A stretch of 18,728 bases of DNA from Desulfobacteraceae bacterium (lineage in GTDB: Bacteria; Desulfobacterota; Desulfobacteria; Desulfobacterales; Desulfobacteraceae), in assembly GCA_024225895.1 (NCBI GenBank), contig JAAEMC010001108.1, positions 1 to 18,728 on the forward strand, in the 5' to 3' direction. A program made the translations under genes and the position numbers. The notes beneath the pieces were generated by a model. It made no database searches and had not been told where the DNA came from. It saw only the letters and a list, made by a program, of their open reading frames with translations. Below, piece after piece: positions 15,808-18,728 of the stretch. Each line of letters opens with the position of its first letter. The stretch's first letter is position 1.

Positions 15808-16110
15808 TTGTTTTTTTTCCTGAAAATGAGTATATTCCATTGTTATCCAGTTTTGGAGGCCTCCGTTTTTTTCACAGGTGTATTTGAAAACGCACCGAAT
15901 TATTGTCCAATGGCTATCAGAATCACATGGGCCAGGCAATACAATTTTCTGGTTACTCAATAAAAGTATCTGTAATATAGTGATTCAGTCCGTGTTGACT
16001 ATTGATATTTATTTCCTTCTGGGCATATATGTTTGCAAGATAGATTCAGTACCCATTTGTTCCCTAATTTGTAAAAAAGGGAACCAACATTTCAAGCAGA
16101 GGATAATGCT
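15808..16110. other. Divergent intergenic region between hydrolase and lipoprotein genes
   Basis: About 300 bp that must hold promoters for both flanking genes. It contains a perfect 10-bp palindrome GGAGGCCTCC (15855-15864), a stem-loop GTTCCC/GGGAAC (16059-16084), and an isolated TTGACT near 15996 with no good -10 at 16-18 bp. No strong sigma-70 pair was found and no gene is supported in it. Confidence 0.55.
16059..16084 (+). promoter_or_regulatory. Leader stem-loop before the metalloprotease gene
   Basis: GTTCCC and GGGAAC enclose a 14-nt A/T-rich loop, 26 bp before the ATG and just upstream of the ribosome-binding site. It could influence mRNA stability or translation; this is inferred from the inverted repeat alone. 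Confidence 0.3.
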
Positions 16111-18396
16111 ATGAAATCTAAAGAAATCATTTGTGTTTTGTTTGTTGCAGCCCTTTGTTTTACAATTGCTTTTGGATGCGGGAAAAAAGAAGAAGTCAAT
16201 ATTGCCGCAATCGACTTGGTTGAACAGGATCTTGAACAGGGAAAAATAGATAAAAATACTGCCCTGGTTTATAAGATGTATGCACTCTTCAATCATCCGG
16301 ATTTGCCTCAAAAATATCATTCCAGAGTAATGACAAGGAAGGGGGACGCACTCCTTAGAAAGATCCGCAAGGACTGGGATTCATTGTCTGATGAAGCCCA
16401 AAAGAAACTGGCCCCTTTCTTTTTAAATCCGCTGGACCCGAAAAGTGCTCTTTACCTGGGCAATGATAAAGAAGAAACTTTGGCCAGATCTTTTGGATTT
16501 ACTAAAAAAGCATATGCCAATATCCCCAGTATTGCCGGGCTGAACCATTATGTCACGGATAACGGTAAGGTGAAAATCTGGTACAAAAGTTATCAGCAAC
16601 AGGCCGCTATCACAGTCAGGGACGCCTTTAACAATGACAAGATCCATGAAAAAGAGACCGCGCTGATGGGGCGGGTGCCCCTCCCGGACGACATTGATAT
16701 CGGCGATGATGTCAAACTGGATATTTTTTTTAAGAACATAAGTGATCACGGATTGTGCTATCCGGGCCCGGTTTCCAACCGCAAATGTTACGGCTGGATC
16801 GTGCTCAAGCAAAGTATGACCGGAAATCGGATGAAAACCACTGCCGCCCATGAATACTTTCATGCCATTCAGTATGCCATTGATTTCACTGAAAAAGACT
16901 GGTGGCAGGAATCAACCGCCACCTGGGCCGAGCACTTAATCTATCCGGATGCGGATCTGGAACATGAATGGCTCCCTGAATATTTCAAAGAGAATAAAAT
17001 GGCAAAATCCCTTACCATTAAGGATGAAAAACATGAGTACGGTGCCTATGTCTTTCCACTCTATATTGCTCAGAAATATGGCAACAATAAAGTGGGACAA
17101 ATCTGGCAGGCCTGTGAATCAGCTTTGGCAAATGCACAAAGAACCATTGAACTGGAACTCCCCGGCGGCTGGAAAGATACAATGAAGGAGTTCTCGCTTT
17201 GGTCTTACAACCAGGAACCTGCAAGGCATTTCAGGGACCGGCCGGGGAAATTCTTGCCCGCCACCCCCGAAATAGACGATGTATGGATGTCTACGGAAGA
17301 GACCCTGGAAGAGGAGGTCGCCCCTCTGGCTGTCCGTATAATCAACTATTGGGTTGACCAGCCAACCATCCGGTCTGTGGATTTTGATCTGGACCGGTTT
17401 CATTCCATCTATCCGGACATTGCTTTGTGGGCGGTGATTGAGACAAAAAACGGGGATGAGCGGGTAGAGGACTGGACAGACTTAAGTTTTAAAAATTTTT
17501 GCTTTGACCTGCCTGAAGAAGATCTAAAACGGGTGGCTTTGATTTATGGCAATGGCAGCCAGACCCGGAAAAAAGAAAAATTGTTTGATATTGATTATTT
17601 TACCCATGAATATGGCTGCTCCGCCAAGCTGGAGCTGTCCTGGAACGTCACCCAGCAGGGCGGGGGCGAGGCCGTTTTTGGTAAATATGTCAAAGGCTTT
17701 GCCACCGGCAAGGGATCTTACGATGAAAACGGAAACTTAAGTGTCATGTTCAGACAGGAGATTGTTGATCCGGATGATCCCAATGATCCTGAGAGCGGTA
17801 AACAGCTGGTTCCATATGGTTCTTTTACTTTTTCCGCAGGTTATCAATCCGGGGGCAGGGCGGGTGTGAAAAGTGTCTATTCCATGGGAGGTCATAGCAG
17901 TGGTCGGGGTTCGGGCAGTGATCAATGGAAGGGCAGCCGAAGAAGCAAAAATAAAAAAGGATTGTTGCGCCTTCACATTATCAAGCATAAAAAGAACCAG
18001 GAACAGCCAGAGTTGACCGCAGAAGAGCTCAACGCGGTTCCCGAATCCATGCGAAATATGCTGACCCAACTACAATCTCTGCAGGAATCATTATCCAATA
18101 ATATGCCTCCGGGGATTGAAATGCCAAAAGAACCCGGAGAAGGCGAAATAAAGTATAAGCTTTTTTTACGGATTGAAAATATTCCGGGCCGGTTTTCAGG
18201 CACAGCAGATATCCAATCCTCGGCAGGAGGCGGGAGCACAACCTTTGCCGAAGATATTGAAGTGGGAATGATCGCTCCCATTGAATTTGAAGGCATTGTC
18301 CCGGAAAATATCGGCGTGATTCCTTTGAACAAAAGTTTTTCCGAGGGTAGTATCCAAGGACGGGTCTCCGGAGTGCTGAAACTGGGAGGCAATTAG
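16111..18396 (+). CDS. Lipoprotein zinc metalloprotease (HEYFH type)
   Basis: A 761-residue protein with AGAGG eight bases before the ATG. The signal peptide (MKSKEIICVLFVAALCFTIA) ends in AFGC, a permissive lipobox with Cys23 as probable lipidation site. A helical region follows, then AAHEYFHAIQYA with HExxH at 247-251 (H247, E248, H251), and WWQESTATWAEHLIYP with E267 or E274 as the third zinc ligand. This gluzincin-like pattern recalls the MXAN_6640-type putative metalloproteases of delta-proteobacteria. Residues from about 370 on form beta-rich domains, with a Gly/Ser/Lys-rich, strongly basic stretch near 590-615 (GSDQWKGSRRSKNKKG) and an acidic Pro-rich linker around 660-675. It is the only plus-strand gene in the window. 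The substrate is unknown; surface or periplasmic proteolysis is inferred. Confidence 0.82.
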   Translation: MKSKEIICVLFVAALCFTIAFGCGKKEEVNIAAIDLVEQDLEQGKIDKNTALVYKMYALFNHPDLPQKYHSRVMTRKGDALLRKIRKDWDSLSDEAQKKLAPFFLNPLDPKSALYLGNDKEETLARSFGFTKKAYANIPSIAGLNHYVTDNGKVKIWYKSYQQQAAITVRDAFNNDKIHEKETALMGRVPLPDDIDIGDDVKLDIFFKNISDHGLCYPGPVSNRKCYGWIVLKQSMTGNRMKTTAAHEYFHAIQYAIDFTEKDWWQESTATWAEHLIYPDADLEHEWLPEYFKENKMAKSLTIKDEKHEYGAYVFPLYIAQKYGNNKVGQIWQACESALANAQRTIELELPGGWKDTMKEFSLWSYNQEPARHFRDRPGKFLPATPEIDDVWMSTEETLEEEVAPLAVRIINYWVDQPTIRSVDFDLDRFHSIYPDIALWAVIETKNGDERVEDWTDLSFKNFCFDLPEEDLKRVALIYGNGSQTRKKEKLFDIDYFTHEYGCSAKLELSWNVTQQGGGEAVFGKYVKGFATGKGSYDENGNLSVMFRQEIVDPDDPNDPESGKQLVPYGSFTFSAGYQSGGRAGVKSVYSMGGHSSGRGSGSDQWKGSRRSKNKKGLLRLHIIKHKKNQEQPELTAEELNAVPESMRNMLTQLQSLQESLSNNMPPGIEMPKEPGEGEIKYKLFLRIENIPGRFSGTADIQSSAGGGSTTFAEDIEVGMIAPIEFEGIVPENIGVIPLNKSFSEGSIQGRVSGVLKLGGN

Positions 18397-18475
18397 TGCC
18401 TTTCACAATTTGATTTTTAATATATGCTTTATACAGTGCAAGTCAGTGAATGGGGTAAATGCTTGTCCTCATTCT

Positions 18476-18499
18476 ATAAAAATCGTCCATGATTTTTAT
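18476..18499 (+). terminator. Possible weak terminator hairpin
   Basis: ATAAAAATC and GATTTTTAT form a perfect 9-bp stem around a 6-nt loop, 80 bp past the metalloprotease stop codon. The 3' arm supplies a run of five T, but the stem has only one G-C pair, so termination efficiency is doubtful. Confidence 0.35.
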
Positions 18500-18506
18500 G
18501 TGAGGA

Positions 18507-18547
18507 AAATTTCTTTTCATGCGGCGTCCGGCCGCCAAAAGAAATTT
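18507..18547. repeat. Long hairpin element, 11-bp outer stem with GC cap
   Basis: AAATTTCTTTT (18507-18517) pairs exactly with AAAAGAAATTT (18537-18547). Inside, GCGGC (18521-18525) pairs with GCCGC (18531-18535) around GTCCG, with a small asymmetric bulge. On both strands the pyrimidine run precedes and the purine run follows the GC core, the opposite of an intrinsic terminator. It may be a dispersed palindromic element of REP or MITE type. Confidence 0.6.
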
Positions 18548-18633
18548 AAATCCGGACAACCCTTCACCCCATCCCCTGACCAGAGCATATTTTAGGTATG
18601 TAGAATGGTTTGCTTTCCAGCCTATATAATTTC

Positions 18634-18728
18634 AAAATCATTTTAAAATTACCTCAATATCACCTCAAAATTCTCTCAAAATCCACTCACTTTCAAAATC
18701 TCTTAAAATCATTTTAAACTCACCTCAA
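18634..18728. repeat. AT-rich imperfect direct repeats at the window edge
   Basis: A 24-bp unit at 18634-18657 recurs at 18705-18728 with 22 of 24 bases identical, 71 bp apart. Each begins AAAATCATTTTAAA and ends ACCTCAA. Between them CACCTCAA occurs again (18661-18668), and TCAAAAT occurs at 18632, 18665, 18676 and 18693. The array continues or ends beyond the window. Confidence 0.6.

Larger units (their letters stand above)
18397..18728. other. Terminal non-coding region with hairpins and AT-rich repeats
   Basis: The 332 bp after the metalloprotease stop hold no convincing gene; the one open frame of 61 codons crosses a long hairpin. The region contains a 9-bp A/T hairpin (18476-18499), a larger GC-capped hairpin (18507-18547), and repeated TCAAAAT/CACCTCAA units from 18632 to the window edge. 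Confidence 0.6.

Noticed and set aside
16018..16036. CTGGGCATATATGTTTGCA as a sigma-54 (-24/-12) promoter of the metalloprotease gene
   Set aside because: The GG and GC elements are 13 instead of 12 bases apart, and sigma-54 promoters tolerate spacing changes poorly.
18410..18595. Plus-strand frame of 61 codons after the metalloprotease gene
   Set aside because: It runs through two hairpins, lacks a ribosome-binding site and has no recognisable motif.
18634..18728. CRISPR array at the right edge
   Set aside because: Only two copies of the longer unit are seen, with irregular spacing of the shorter units, no spacer-like unique sequence and no cas gene in the window.

Overview
The window looks like a chromosomal segment of a low-to-medium GC member of the Desulfobacterota (former Deltaproteobacteria), possibly a Desulfobacter/Desulfobacula-like sulfate reducer. 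This assignment is inference. It rests on the style of the partial MraZ at the left edge, the AT-rich intergenic DNA, the frequent TTG/GTG starts with strong Shine-Dalgarno sequences, and a HEYFH lipoprotein protease of a type I associate with delta-proteobacteria. No rRNA, tRNA, CRISPR array, insertion sequence or phage gene was seen.

Layout. (1) 1-266: the 5' end of mraZ on the minus strand, first gene of the division/cell-wall cluster, with GTGG-type direct repeats in its leader and a possible promoter. (2) 267-824: about 560 bp of AT-rich DNA without a convincing gene. (3) 825-10341: seven minus-strand genes, tightly packed or overlapping, that read as one operon. In transcription order they are an Lgt-like membrane protein, an isoprenylcysteine/phospholipid-type membrane methyltransferase, a 3-TM membrane protein, a COG1964-type radical SAM enzyme, a DUF4395-like membrane protein, and two giant paralogous ankyrin-repeat proteins with signal peptides. 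(4) 10492-14233: a second minus-strand run with DUF1835 protein, CYTH protein, RimJ/L-type GNAT, alpha/beta hydrolase, class I methyltransferase and a small GNAT-like fragment. (5) 14353-15807: a secreted SGNH-like hydrolase with a C-terminal jelly-roll-like domain, minus strand. (6) 16111-18396: a divergent plus-strand lipoprotein zinc metalloprotease. (7) 18397-18728: hairpins and an AT-rich repeat tract running off the right edge.

The most interesting unit is the seven-gene operon. Its first five genes combine a glycerolipid-transferase fold, an integral-membrane methyltransferase, two small membrane proteins and a radical SAM enzyme of the clade that contains the archaeal tetraether lipid synthase (Tes) and the MJ0619-type pterin methylase. 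This suggests a membrane-lipid or lipid-anchor modification pathway. The two exported ankyrin solenoids, co-transcribed by spacing and Shine-Dalgarno evidence, could be its substrates, scaffolds or binding partners outside the cytoplasm. The gene families are read from sequence motifs; the pathway is a hypothesis.

Several starts were moved from the longest reading frame on ribosome-binding-site or signal-peptide evidence: 9015 instead of 9045, 7278 instead of 7308, 12139 instead of 12145, and 15807 instead of 15960.
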